64,000 bases of DNA from JBDKLC01 sp040384865 (lineage in GTDB: Bacteria > Patescibacteriota > Minisyncoccia > Phycocordibacterales > CAIZLB01). The position numbers and the translations under genes are program-made. The notes below the pieces were generated by a model. It made no database searches. It was not told where the DNA came from and worked only from the letters and a program-made list of their open reading frames with translations. Below, in pieces: positions 17,775 through 27,231 of this stretch; position 1 is the first letter of the stretch; every line of letters begins with the position of its first letter. The DNA lies in the NCBI GenBank assembly GCA_040384865.1, contig JAZKIM010000006.1, positions 1 through 64,000 of the forward strand, read 5' to 3'.

Positions 17775-18638
17775 CTATTTGAGGCGAAACATCGAAAAAG
17801 CGTTGTCTACTAAGGCTTTTTTAACTATTTCAATATCAATCTTCTTTATATCAGCAATCTTCGCCGCTATTTCCCTAACATAGAGAGGCTCGTTTCTAGT
17901 ACCTCTGAAGGGCACTGGTGTCACGTATGGACAGTCCGTTTCTACCATAATCCTATCGAGAGGAACCATTTCTACCAACTCCCTATACTGCTTTGCAAAG
18001 GTGACAACCCCAGTGAACGACAGGGTAAATCCCCTTTCTAGAAACGCATTGGCTTCTTCCTTGGTACCAGCGAAGAAGTGTGCGTTTCCCCGTAATCTTC
18101 CCTTACTAGTGCTCAAATATTCATCAATTATTTCTAAAATTTCTTTGTAAGATTCACGGGCATGAATCATGATCGGCTTATCGAACTCGATAGCAAGTTC
18201 AATTTGCTCACGAAAAGCTTTTTTCTGTCGCTGAATCGCACCGGCAGCAAGATCAGCATGTTCAGGCAGTCGAAAAAGATCGAGACCACACTCCCCGATA
18301 CCAACGACGCGAGGATTTTTTAAAAGCTCACGATAGGCATTTTTATCAAAAACCTCCCCAGTTTCATATACTTTTGCTGGTTTCTCAGACTCATTTGGAT
18401 CGACACGGGCAACAGAAAGTGGTGAGGTATGTATGGGATGAAGACCAATAATTGCGTAAACGCCTTCATCAGCTTTTTCTGCGAGCTCTACAACCTGTCT
18501 TGAAGTTTCCAAATGGGTTCCAACATTTATCATCCATACACCAGCTTCGTGGGCACGCTTAAGAACTTCAGTGCGGTCAGTATCGTACGCGCCAAAGTTT
18601 ACGTGGGCGTGTATGTCGATGTATTTTGGACGAGTCAT
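17775..18638 (-). CDS. tatD: TatD-family metal-dependent deoxyribonuclease
   Basis: A 287-residue TIM-barrel hydrolase. Metal ligands are visible: IDIHAHVNF (H-x-H near residue 9-11), GECGLDLF, MIHARESYKEI, NAHFFAG, and VETDCPYVTP. Members remove nucleotides from 3' ends and act in repair. The gene lies 3 bases after metG, the common metG-tatD pairing. A longer loop with Ser/Asn/Glu (about 75-95) is inserted after GLHPIH. Confidence 0.92.
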   Translation of the reverse strand: MTRPKYIDIHAHVNFGAYDTDRTEVLKRAHEAGVWMINVGTHLETSRQVVELAEKADEGVYAIIGLHPIHTSPLSVARVDPNESEKPAKVYETGEVFDKNAYRELLKNPRVVGIGECGLDLFRLPEHADLAAGAIQRQKKAFREQIELAIEFDKPIMIHARESYKEILEIIDEYLSTSKGRLRGNAHFFAGTKEEANAFLERGFTLSFTGVVTFAKQYRELVEMVPLDRIMVETDCPYVTPVPFRGTRNEPLYVREIAAKIADIKKIDIEIVKKALVDNAFSMFRLK

Positions 18639-18641
18639 TAT

Positions 18642-20069
18642 TTATTTCCTCAAAAACAACGCTTCTGTCGGCATCTTATTCTTCTTCACTACAGCCTTAA
18701 TCTTATCTGACGTTTCAGGCAGGATTGGATTGAGCATTCGACCGACGGTGTACAATCGGACAACAAGGCCTTTGATTATTTCAATCGCCTTTTCTTTGTC
18801 TTCCTTTATTAATTTGAAAGGTTGATTTTCTTGAATGAACAAATCCATGGCGCCAATTTCCGTCCAGATAATATCCGCGGCCTTATTGAGATCGAAGGAT
18901 TCAAAAGCGTCTTTAAAATTCTGAGGAATGCTCTTTTTAGGAATGGCGACAGGCTCCGCGAGATTCATTTCAGCCATTTTCATAATTCGATTAGTGAGAT
19001 TCCCCACTCCATTCGCAAGACCTGCGTTATACGATTCCTTAAAAATATCCATGGTCATTTCACCATCATCAAAAAGCGGAATGTGTCGAGCAACATAATA
19101 TCGAAACGCGTCCTTCCCATATTCGTCAAGGAGTACCTTTGGGTCAATGGTATTACCGATACTTTTCGACATTTTTTTGCCGCCAGACATAATAAGACCG
19201 TGAACGAGTATACGTTTTGGTAGTGGTAGGCCGGCCGACAACAGCATGCCCGGCCAGATAGCTGCATGGAATCGTAAGATGTCCTTACCGAGTACATGAA
19301 CGTCGGCCGGCCAAAACTTCTTAAACAACTCATCATTGCCAGTTCCATATCCAAGTGCAGAAATATAATTCACCAAAGCGTCGCACCATACATAGATTAT
19401 CTGCGAATCATCGCCAGGGACTGGGATGCCGCGGCCGAGAGTTTTAGCTGGTCTTGAAAAACTAACATCATCGAGGCCGCGACCAAGCTGTGCCAAAATT
19501 TCATTTTTTCTACTTACAGGCATCACCTCGAGTTCCCCCGTTTCAATAGCTTTTTTGATCCGCTCTGTATATTTTGAAAGTTTGAAAAAATAATTCTCTT
19601 CTTCAATAACCTGAGGCGGCTTGTGATGAAAAGGGCAATTACCGTCAACCAAATCTTTTTCCGTATAAAATGCTTCGCAATCCGGACAATACAACCCCTT
19701 GTACGCAGACTTATATATATCCCCAACATCAACGAGCCTCTTCCAAACTGCCTGAGCGCCTGGCCAATGCACTTTCTGATCACTTGTTCGAATAAACTGA
19801 TCATATGACGCTCCAATATCGGCAAATAGTTTCTTAAACTGATCTGTCATATCATCAAGGAACGGGCCAACCCCAACGCCGCGTGCCGCAGCTGTTTTTT
19901 CGATCTTCGCACTATTCTCGTCTGCCCCCGTCAAAAAGTATGTGTCCTCCTCCATCAGTCGATGATAGCGAGCAAATATATCGCACACAACCATAGTATA
20001 GGCATGACCAATATGCAGTTCGCCATTAGGATAAAATATCGGACTTGTGATATAAAATTTCTTAGACAT
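18642..20069 (-). CDS. metG: methionyl-tRNA synthetase
   Basis: A 475-residue class I enzyme that charges initiator and elongator tRNA-Met. Motifs: HIGHAYTM (HIGH), the zinc knuckle YCPDCEAFY...CPFHH (C-x2-C...C-x2-H), and GGKKMSKSIGN (KMSKS). The C-terminal anticodon-binding helices end near residue 475, so there is no C-terminal EMAP-like domain. The ATG at 20069 (MSKKFYITSP) is preferred over a TTG at 20093. It precedes tatD in one transcript. Confidence 0.97.
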   Translation of the reverse strand: MSKKFYITSPIFYPNGELHIGHAYTMVVCDIFARYHRLMEEDTYFLTGADENSAKIEKTAAARGVGVGPFLDDMTDQFKKLFADIGASYDQFIRTSDQKVHWPGAQAVWKRLVDVGDIYKSAYKGLYCPDCEAFYTEKDLVDGNCPFHHKPPQVIEEENYFFKLSKYTERIKKAIETGELEVMPVSRKNEILAQLGRGLDDVSFSRPAKTLGRGIPVPGDDSQIIYVWCDALVNYISALGYGTGNDELFKKFWPADVHVLGKDILRFHAAIWPGMLLSAGLPLPKRILVHGLIMSGGKKMSKSIGNTIDPKVLLDEYGKDAFRYYVARHIPLFDDGEMTMDIFKESYNAGLANGVGNLTNRIMKMAEMNLAEPVAIPKKSIPQNFKDAFESFDLNKAADIIWTEIGAMDLFIQENQPFKLIKEDKEKAIEIIKGLVVRLYTVGRMLNPILPETSDKIKAVVKKNKMPTEALFLRK

Positions 20070-20094
20070 GTTTAGAATTATTTTCTGATTCAAT

Positions 20095-21171
20095 TTATCC
20101 TATAACTGACTTTTGCTGACCGATCCGTTTACGTTTCTCAAAGTCATCAAGGTATTCCATTAATGCTACTGAAATTGGCACAGCAAGCAAGGCCCCCACC
20201 AACCCAGCAAGCTCAGCACCAGCTACCAAGGCAATGATTACAAGGAGAGGTGGCACACCGATAATCTTATTTACAACCAACGGATAAATGAGGTGCGCTT
20301 CAATTTGCTGAATGAAAAGATATATCGCGAGAACAAGCAACCCAAGTCCGAGCCCGCCATCGAGAAATGCAAGAAAAAATGCTGGTATAACAGAGATTAT
20401 AAGTCCGACAACAGGAATAAGCTCAAAGACGGCAGCAACAAAAGCAAGCAAAAATGGATGTGGCACCCCAAGTATCGATAAACCTATATACGTAAGTACG
20501 CCCACCAAAAGGCCCAGTAATATCTGCCCTTGCATCCATCGACCAATCTTATTTTGTGAACGTCTCCATAAGCCACGCACGTATGGCTCATATTCGATTG
20601 GTGTAATAATACCGAGAAACTCTCCAACACCATCTTCGCGCACAGAAAGATAGAATGACAAGACGATCACTAATATAAAACTAATAACTCCTCCGAAGAA
20701 ATTGCTAACTGTATCAAAAATACCACCAGAAAAGTTTGAGATAGCTCGAGTAATTTCCCCTGCCAAATCTCCGACTGAAATAACCTTAGGTAAGCCAGGA
20801 AACAACGTTTCAACGCCTGTAAACCACTGATCATGGAATGGTGCCAAGATATCGATGGTCTTTATATATTTTGGCAAACCATTGATTGCTTCAATGGTTT
20901 GTACAAAAAGCGGTGGTAATACAAAAGAAATAGTGCCGACAACAATGAGAGCAATAATTACATACATGAGAATGACCGCTAACATGCGTGGAACCTTTCT
21001 CCGAACAAACCATCTTGTCCCCGGCTCTATGACCGATGCTGTCACTATTGAAATGAGCAACACTAAAATCAAACCTCGTAGTTTGAAGGCAAGAAAAGCA
21101 GCAAGGCCGGCTACCACCAGCTTGAACATACTACCAAAGGTTATATTTATAGAAAGAGTGTTTTTATCCAT
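20095..21171 (-). CDS. AI-2E family membrane transporter
   Basis: A 358-residue membrane protein of the AI-2E/PerM family, with about eight membrane segments: a cluster at residues 12-90, and another from about 155 to 340. It has the family core WMQGQILLGLLVGVLTYIGLSILGVPHP and IEAHLIYPLVVNKIIGVPP. Members export small molecules or act as antiporters; the substrate here is unknown. It lies immediately upstream of metG, with no gap to its start. Confidence 0.88.
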   Translation of the reverse strand: MDKNTLSINITFGSMFKLVVAGLAAFLAFKLRGLILVLLISIVTASVIEPGTRWFVRRKVPRMLAVILMYVIIALIVVGTISFVLPPLFVQTIEAINGLPKYIKTIDILAPFHDQWFTGVETLFPGLPKVISVGDLAGEITRAISNFSGGIFDTVSNFFGGVISFILVIVLSFYLSVREDGVGEFLGIITPIEYEPYVRGLWRRSQNKIGRWMQGQILLGLLVGVLTYIGLSILGVPHPFLLAFVAAVFELIPVVGLIISVIPAFFLAFLDGGLGLGLLVLAIYLFIQQIEAHLIYPLVVNKIIGVPPLLVIIALVAGAELAGLVGALLAVPISVALMEYLDDFEKRKRIGQQKSVIG

Positions 21172-21234
21172 TACCCCTAGAATACCACCGTCACTAAAAA
21201 ATATCTAATTGAGACCCTCACCAAAGGAGGTAAC

Positions 21235-22503
21235 TCAAAAAGTCAGCAGTTTTTTAAGCTTTTTATCATTTTTATGAGGACCGACAATAGCCAAATTTGC
21301 TTTTGAAGTTTGAAAAATGTCCAAAGCTGCCTGTCGCATCTGATTGACGCTAACCCCTTCTATACGTTTAGTAGACTCTTCGATAGAGCGGATCTTGCCG
21401 TGATAAAGTTCTTGAAAGGCGCACCGGTCTGCCACGGCATTTGAGGTCTCAAGACCAAGCACGAGTCCTGAAAGACGCATATTTTTACACCGTTGAAATT
21501 CCTCCTTGCCTGCTAATTCTTCTTTTATAAGCCTCAATTCAGTGACAATACCGTGAACCGCTTCTTCAAGACGATCATTTGCCACTCCGGCATATACCGA
21601 GAAAGTACCACTTTCCATTCCCGCCTGAAAACTACTACCAATGTAATAACAAATACCAAGCTCTTCTCTCATCTTTTTAAACAAACGTGAACTTGAACTT
21701 TCACCGAGAATAGTCGATAGTGCTGAAACGGCAGACTCCCTCTTATCAAACATGGTCGGCGCATGGAATGACAGCACAAAATGAGTCTGGTCAGTTTGCT
21801 TGTAATGGATTTTTACCGACGCATCCTTTTGCTTAATGACAGTCGGCTGCAATGTAGGTCTCTTTGTTTTCTTTATTTGAGAAAACTGTTTTTTGATATG
21901 TTTTTCAACAGTGGCACGATTGAAGGCTCCTGCAATGACGACAAGAGTATTTTCCACAGTGTAGTGCGTATTTCTATATCGAATGAGATCCTCTCGCGTA
22001 AATGAGTTCACAGTTTTTTTGGTACCAATAATCTCCCGCCCTGCTGCCTGATCACCATACATCAATTCATCAATCACCTGCCCTACTTTTGCAGACGGAT
22101 TGTCTTCATACATATTGATTTCTTGAATAACTACACCCTTCTCTTTTTCCATCTCAGATTCGGGAAAAATCGGATTTAGATATAGGTCTGAAATAATATC
22201 AACGAGTTCAACAGCATTCTTCTTGTGACCCTTCGCCCAGTAACCTGTCGAATACGCACCTGTAAATGCGTTATGGCGCGCACCAAGCATATCGAGCTCT
22301 TCTACAATATGCATTGATGACGGTCGCGTGGTCGTCCCTTTGAAGCACATGTGTTCAAGAAAATGAGCCAAACCATTCTCTTCCTTCTTTTCGTACATAA
22401 GGCCTGTGCCGACAAGCACCATTACGGAGACAGCTTGAGTGTTTCGCATTGGAGCTAAAATATATCGAAAACCGTTCTTAAGCTTATGTTTAGTGAATTT
22501 CAT
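21235..22503 (-). CDS. M16-family zinc protease
   Basis: A 422-residue single-unit insulinase-type peptidase, like the processing-peptidase beta family. The zinc site is inverted HxxEH in GLAHFLEHMCFKGT (about 44-57), with the distal Glu in the following helix (E-L-D-M-L...). The second homologous half starts near residue 215 (VKIHYKQTDQTHFVLSFHAPTMFDKRES) and lacks the metal site, as usual. Likely cytoplasmic, degrading peptides; no signal peptide is seen. Confidence 0.92.
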   Translation of the reverse strand: MKFTKHKLKNGFRYILAPMRNTQAVSVMVLVGTGLMYEKKEENGLAHFLEHMCFKGTTTRPSSMHIVEELDMLGARHNAFTGAYSTGYWAKGHKKNAVELVDIISDLYLNPIFPESEMEKEKGVVIQEINMYEDNPSAKVGQVIDELMYGDQAAGREIIGTKKTVNSFTREDLIRYRNTHYTVENTLVVIAGAFNRATVEKHIKKQFSQIKKTKRPTLQPTVIKQKDASVKIHYKQTDQTHFVLSFHAPTMFDKRESAVSALSTILGESSSSRLFKKMREELGICYYIGSSFQAGMESGTFSVYAGVANDRLEEAVHGIVTELRLIKEELAGKEEFQRCKNMRLSGLVLGLETSNAVADRCAFQELYHGKIRSIEESTKRIEGVSVNQMRQAALDIFQTSKANLAIVGPHKNDKKLKKLLTF

Positions 22504-22562
22504 ACGTCATATGAGTGTACTCAAAATCAGAAGTAAATGAAAGCGTCATACACAAAATACAA

Positions 22563-22594
22563 ATGCCCACCGCCTCGAGAGAGACGGTGGGCAT
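22563..22594 (-). terminator. hairpin terminator of the VOC-like gene
   Basis: A 10-bp stem ATGCCCACCG (22563-22572) / CGGTGGGCAT (22585-22594) with a 12-base loop, 12 bases beyond the stop. It is followed by a TTTG/TTTTG stretch on the minus strand. Confidence 0.75.
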
Positions 22595-22605
22595 TGCAAA
22601 GAGCT

Positions 22606-23022
22606 CTAGGTCCGCAGAGGTTCAGGACGGTTGAAGTTGACCTTCAGCTCCACTCCACCCGGGATATGAAAGATGGCGAAATCCTGGGCACAAGGAGCGG
22701 GGCTGGTCACGACCGGAATCGCACCGTTTTGAACCAAGTATTTGATCACTTCTTCGCGGTCAGCCCACTTTTTCGGGGTCGTCTGCAAAACCAGCAGGAC
22801 ACTGGCATTTTTTGCCCCGATGCCGAATTTGAAGAAGGTAACCTGTTGTCGCTCCGAAGGTTGCGCACCGTAAAGAATGACTGTTTTCCGCACAACAGGA
22901 TCGTCTTCGGCATTCTGCAAGCCGGGAACAAATCCAAGGTGCGAACAGCAAAACGCCGAAGCCACCGCAGGGTCGATCGTTGGAATCTGAATTTCCAGCG
23001 GACCGAAGGAAGGTTTACTCAT
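22606..23022 (-). CDS. VOC/glyoxalase-like small protein (GC-rich unit)
   Basis: A 138-residue protein without clear relatives that I recognise. The ordering of short strands and the end FHIPGGVELKVNF resemble the vicinal-oxygen-chelate fold (D-P-x-G-x-x-x-E-like end), but metal ligands were not pinned down. The gene has about 52-58% GC in sampled lines, against about 33-43% around it, and its own hairpin terminator. It therefore looks like a single-gene acquired unit between the M16 protease and glyQS. The start at 23022 has no clear ribosome site. Confidence 0.6.
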   Translation of the reverse strand: MSKPSFGPLEIQIPTIDPAVASAFCCSHLGFVPGLQNAEDDPVVRKTVILYGAQPSERQQVTFFKFGIGAKNASVLLVLQTTPKKWADREEVIKYLVQNGAIPVVTSPAPCAQDFAIFHIPGGVELKVNFNRPEPLRT

Positions 23023-23166
23023 TGTGTATCACCGCAAAGAACCTTCACCCCCGTCGAAGGGTGTTGGCCCTCGATTGTTTTGGTTTTGGTGGATCGCAAT
23101 CTTTAGTTTAGCCATAGTGGCCTTACTTAAAGTGACGTGCGAAAACTGGCGTTATAATGCCACGAG

Positions 23167-24579
23167 TTAAATATTCTGTCCAATCTTTTCCGCAAGGTCT
23201 GCAATAGCCACTCTCTCCTGCTTACCGGTGTCTCTATCACGCAAAGTCACGGCTCCATCTTTTTCAAGAGTATCAAAATCAATAGTCACACAGTAAGGAG
23301 TACCGATTTCATCCTGTCGTCGATATCGCTTACCAATATTTCCATTATCATCAAAAGCAACACGACCGAACTTTTTCTTTAGATCGGTAAAAACATCTCG
23401 AGCCTTCTCTATGAGTGCAGGCTTGTTCTTCAATAACGGAAATACAGCAACAAGCACTGGCGCAACCTTCGGAGAGAACCTTAGAAAAGTTCGCACCTCC
23501 CCCTTTTCTCCATCTTCAGCAACAGCAGAAAGGTCGTCTTCGTTATATGCATCTGAAATAATAGCAAGGAGTGTTCGTCCAACTCCAAATGTCGGCTCAA
23601 TGCAGTGCGGAACAAATCGTTGCTTTGTCTCTTCGTCGAAATAGGATAAATCAACCTTACTAGCCTCAGTATGATTCTTCAAATCAAAGTCTGTTCTGTA
23701 AGCCAAACCCAACAATTCTTTTTGACCCATTGGAAAATCAAATTCAGTATCAACGCTGTGTTTTGAATAATGTGCTCTGTCGGCATCAGCAATATCAACT
23801 TGGTGAATCTTTTCCTTCGACAATCCGAGGTCGTCAACAAGAAAAGAAACCTGTTCCTTTTGGAAAGCATCGAAAATATCTTTCCATGCATCTGGTTTTA
23901 CAAAATACTCAATTTCCATCTGTTCAAGCTCACGAACACGGAAGACGAAATCGCGTGGAGCAATTTCGTTTCGGAACGCCTTACCAATCTGCGCCATACC
24001 AAATGGCAACTTTGGATGAAACGAGTCTACAATGTTCTTAAAGTTAACAAACATGCCTTGAGCTGTTTCCGGCCGTAAGTACGAAGTAGACGATTCATCC
24101 TCGGCGGCACCTACGTGCGTCTTAAACATCATATTGAACTGTCGCACATCTCCAAGCGCGTTTCCTTCTGGACTTTTGATCCCCTTCTCCTTTATCAAAA
24201 CATCCATCTGAATGAGCGTCATTCCCTTAGGATCCACGCCTGCGTCTTCAAGTAAATGGTCCGCTCGGTAACGTTTCTTTGTTTTTACGTCTTCAACCAA
24301 AGGATCAGCAAATCCGTCTACATGGCCAGATGCTTTCCATACATTTTGATTCATTAAAATAGCCGCGTCCATGCCGTACATATCTTCACGATCCGTCACG
24401 AATCGTTTCCACCACAAATTCTCTATATTCTTCTTAAGTGCCACTCCGAGCGGGCCGTAATCCCAAGTACCAGCAAGTCCACCATATATTTCAGACCCCT
24501 GATAGATGAAACCGCGTCGCTTGCAGAGCGAGATGATCTTCTCCATTTGAGACATGTTTGAGGTATTTTCTGTTGACAT
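23167..24579 (-). CDS. glyQS: glycyl-tRNA synthetase (homodimeric, class II)
   Basis: A 470-residue single-chain GlyRS of the archaeal/eukaryal-like alpha2 type, not the alpha-beta pair. Signatures: CKRRGFIYQGSEIYGGLAGTWDYGPLG, YLRPETAQGMFVNFKNI (motif 2), PFGMAQIGKAFRNEIAPRDFVFR, CIEPTFGVGRTLLAI (motif 3), and an anticodon domain starting near 370 (LRFSPKVAPVLVAVFPL). Charges tRNA-Gly. Start is MSTENTSNM; an internal Met at residue 9 is also possible. Confidence 0.96.
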   Translation of the reverse strand: MSTENTSNMSQMEKIISLCKRRGFIYQGSEIYGGLAGTWDYGPLGVALKKNIENLWWKRFVTDREDMYGMDAAILMNQNVWKASGHVDGFADPLVEDVKTKKRYRADHLLEDAGVDPKGMTLIQMDVLIKEKGIKSPEGNALGDVRQFNMMFKTHVGAAEDESSTSYLRPETAQGMFVNFKNIVDSFHPKLPFGMAQIGKAFRNEIAPRDFVFRVRELEQMEIEYFVKPDAWKDIFDAFQKEQVSFLVDDLGLSKEKIHQVDIADADRAHYSKHSVDTEFDFPMGQKELLGLAYRTDFDLKNHTEASKVDLSYFDEETKQRFVPHCIEPTFGVGRTLLAIISDAYNEDDLSAVAEDGEKGEVRTFLRFSPKVAPVLVAVFPLLKNKPALIEKARDVFTDLKKKFGRVAFDDNGNIGKRYRRQDEIGTPYCVTIDFDTLEKDGAVTLRDRDTGKQERVAIADLAEKIGQNI

Positions 24580-24626
24580 AATAGGACAACTATACGGGTT
24601 TTGACTCTTTAAATCAATAAATGCTT

Positions 24627-26558
24627 TTATTGATTTACTACCTTGTCCTGTCCGTACTTATAAGCTGGATCTGTCTCAATCTGCGCATCTAATGACGCCT
24701 GAATATTTTCAACTATCGTATCCGTAAAATTATCTTTCCCCGCCACTCGCTGAGAATTCACTATGATAGGTGATTGTCCGAACTGACTGATACTTGGCTG
24801 GAAAGAAATCTGAAATGCAAATTCTTTGGCACTTGAATTGTATCCCGTACCAGCTCCAATCTCTCCGATCGGCCAAGTGATCTCGCGTTTGTCGGCATTA
24901 TAAACAACGCCAGGAGTCACTGGGTCTATAACACCAAGCCATTTTACATACGAAGGCAGAGTTGTGGTAAAAACTCCATCCTTTACTGTATTAAATGAAT
25001 TAGAAACACTTACCAATACGGTATAAGTAGAATCCTGATCAACAACTGGAGGCAGTGGACCTGTGTTCACGAAAGGACCAGCGGTGCGAACTAAACGAGT
25101 ATTCATGACCAGTCCAGACTGAATCTTTATTCTTCTAATAACAGTTGAGGTAATTTCCTCTGGCACTCTATTTTCATTAAGACGCTTTGCCCGAATCGTT
25201 AGCTCTAGAGAAATTTCAGGACGACGGAATGTCATGTTGTTTTGAATACTTGCAGGTAATGACGCAAAACCAAACTGAATACGACCAACCCCTCCAGGGG
25301 CAATTTCCTTCAAATCCTTTAAAGTAGTTCTGTCCCACAAAATCGTACTATCAATAGAGCGATAAAAACCTTCATCTCCAGTTACTACCCGCTTGTCCAA
25401 CATGGCACCGGTAATCTTTGCTTCCAAAATTACATCGTTTACCGGCACGTCAAGATTGTTTTGCCAAGTTATTTCGCCACCAATTGCTTCGCCAGCATCA
25501 ACAACGACAACATCAGCTCCGTTGCCATTCAAAGAAATATCAGCACCAAGGAATGGTTCACGTACCGCAATACTGGCAGAAGTACTAACAAATACGGATT
25601 TAATAACGGTTGTATTCTGGGGATCTTCTGTTCCTGCCGAAAAGTTAAATACACGCTCGTCTTTATTCTGCCCGATAATGGTACCGACAATAGTAATCTC
25701 TCTTCGACCGCCAGGCTCAAGATCGCCAAGTGACCATGTATCAGTTCCTGAAAGAGGATCGGGGGTTGCCTTGAAGTATTTAAAACCAAAAGGGTAATCA
25801 ACCTTAAGAAGCAATCCTTTAATGATGGAGGTTGAATTTGATACAAGCGTTACCTTAAATGTAGACACCTGATTTGCAGTCACTTCTCTGAGCGTATCTA
25901 CAGTGAGAGTGACAGGAGATGAGCCGATGAAAATTGGATAGTCTTTAGTTTTGGTAAAGATACTATCTGAACCAGGCACACGGTATTCAAGCGTTACTTT
26001 AATATTTTTCTTTACATTTTCTTCACCAAACAAAATTGACTTTACTGTCTTGCGAATGGTTTGACCGGACTTAATCGTACCTACAGGGACACGATCAGTC
26101 ACAAGAGAAGTCACCCCATCACCTTCCTCCCGAGTACCTTCGGGATATGTTACAACAAGGTCAGCTAAAATGAGCTCTGAATTATTATCATTCCTTATAT
26201 CAATATCGACAGAGAGCACTTCCCCTGCAGGGCTTGCAACGGGTCCGAGCATTTTTATGTCTATCTTGTCAGGAGAAACTACGTTGGAGCCATTGTAGAA
26301 GATATATGATGAAGCGCTGGCCGCAAGAACAAAAAAAGCGACAGCACCTATAAGTACCTTCTTAAAGCCAGCACCAAAACCTGTATATTCATCATCCTTA
26401 CCATATTCTACTTTTGGAATTTCCTGGTCACCCACCCATGAATTATTAACTACAGGGGCATGAGGATGGAGCCGACCGCGATGCTGTTTTGGCGGTTCCT
26501 CGGTCTGTGAATAGAGTTTTTTCTTAAGTTGCTCGATACGACTGTCGTCTTGTGCCAT
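24627..26558 (-). CDS. membrane-anchored protein with repeated beta-sandwich domains
   Basis: A 643-residue protein. Residues 1-65 are cytoplasmic and polar, residues about 67-90 form one membrane segment (KKVLIGAVAFFVLAASASSYIF), and the rest is outside. The outer part holds several CARDB/DUF11-like beta-sandwich repeats (VDIDIRNDNNSELILADLVVTYPEG; TFKVTLVSNSTSIIKGLLLKVDYPFG; TWQNNLDVPVNDVILEAKI). No catalytic motif was seen. Probably an envelope stalk or adhesin-like protein conserved in CPR. It lies between glyQS and recO on the same strand. Confidence 0.7.
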   Translation of the reverse strand: MAQDDSRIEQLKKKLYSQTEEPPKQHRGRLHPHAPVVNNSWVGDQEIPKVEYGKDDEYTGFGAGFKKVLIGAVAFFVLAASASSYIFYNGSNVVSPDKIDIKMLGPVASPAGEVLSVDIDIRNDNNSELILADLVVTYPEGTREEGDGVTSLVTDRVPVGTIKSGQTIRKTVKSILFGEENVKKNIKVTLEYRVPGSDSIFTKTKDYPIFIGSSPVTLTVDTLREVTANQVSTFKVTLVSNSTSIIKGLLLKVDYPFGFKYFKATPDPLSGTDTWSLGDLEPGGRREITIVGTIIGQNKDERVFNFSAGTEDPQNTTVIKSVFVSTSASIAVREPFLGADISLNGNGADVVVVDAGEAIGGEITWQNNLDVPVNDVILEAKITGAMLDKRVVTGDEGFYRSIDSTILWDRTTLKDLKEIAPGGVGRIQFGFASLPASIQNNMTFRRPEISLELTIRAKRLNENRVPEEITSTVIRRIKIQSGLVMNTRLVRTAGPFVNTGPLPPVVDQDSTYTVLVSVSNSFNTVKDGVFTTTLPSYVKWLGVIDPVTPGVVYNADKREITWPIGEIGAGTGYNSSAKEFAFQISFQPSISQFGQSPIIVNSQRVAGKDNFTDTIVENIQASLDAQIETDPAYKYGQDKVVNQ

Positions 26559-26577
26559 ATAGGGAAATTATAACATA

Positions 26578-27222
26578 CTACAAATGACTCTCGCGAACCG
26601 CACGCACGAGCTCCTTTCGTGCCTGTTCACTATCACTCTTCATCATTTCTATTAATTCCACACTCCATTCATATTCCACCTTATTACCATCATTCATATC
26701 CCCTATGTTTTTATTTTTCTGAACAATATATTTATGAAAAGTCTCATCTGCTGCGGCATACCCAAGCACAGCGAGAATTCTTAGCGAAGCAATCAATTCA
26801 ACAGCCTCACTCGCCTCTTTAGTCTTCAGCAAATGCCTCTCCGAAAAACAAAAAGAAGCAAGGCTTGAAAGAATAGAGAAAAGATTGGGGTTTGGAGACT
26901 CTCCAACAACCAATCTCTTTACTAATGCCAACACCCTAGCCATCATGATTCGGCCACCAACCGGAATTCGCCGGTCATACAAAGAAATAAGCTTACGAGC
27001 ACTAGTTACTCGCCACAACTCTTTGCCGCGCACTAAAGCAAGCGAAGCGAATGACAGATCTTGAAGTGACGACTTAAGTTTCGAGTGTTGTACACGCACC
27101 GACTGTGCCGCCGCATTCACCAATCCCAAATCAGCCGTAAAGAGAGTGACAAGCCTGTTTGCTTCACCGATGTCTTTGCTATCAATAATGAAGCCCTCTG
27201 TTTGATAGATATGATATGACAC
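26578..27222 (-). CDS. recO: DNA repair protein RecO
   Basis: A 214-residue RecO. The N-terminal OB fold is clear (YQTEGFIIDSKDIGEANRLVTLFTADLGLVNAAAQSVR). The helical part follows, but the Cys4 zinc site of larger RecO is not seen; instead CPR-like short RecO length is found. RecO loads RecA onto SSB-covered DNA, so it works with recA and ssb in this window. It stops 10 bases from the ileS stop region and precedes it in the opposite gene order: recO is transcribed after ileS. Confidence 0.88.
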   Translation of the reverse strand: MSYHIYQTEGFIIDSKDIGEANRLVTLFTADLGLVNAAAQSVRVQHSKLKSSLQDLSFASLALVRGKELWRVTSARKLISLYDRRIPVGGRIMMARVLALVKRLVVGESPNPNLFSILSSLASFCFSERHLLKTKEASEAVELIASLRILAVLGYAAADETFHKYIVQKNKNIGDMNDGNKVEYEWSVELIEMMKSDSEQARKELVRAVRESHL

Positions 27223-27231
27223 GTGTTTTAC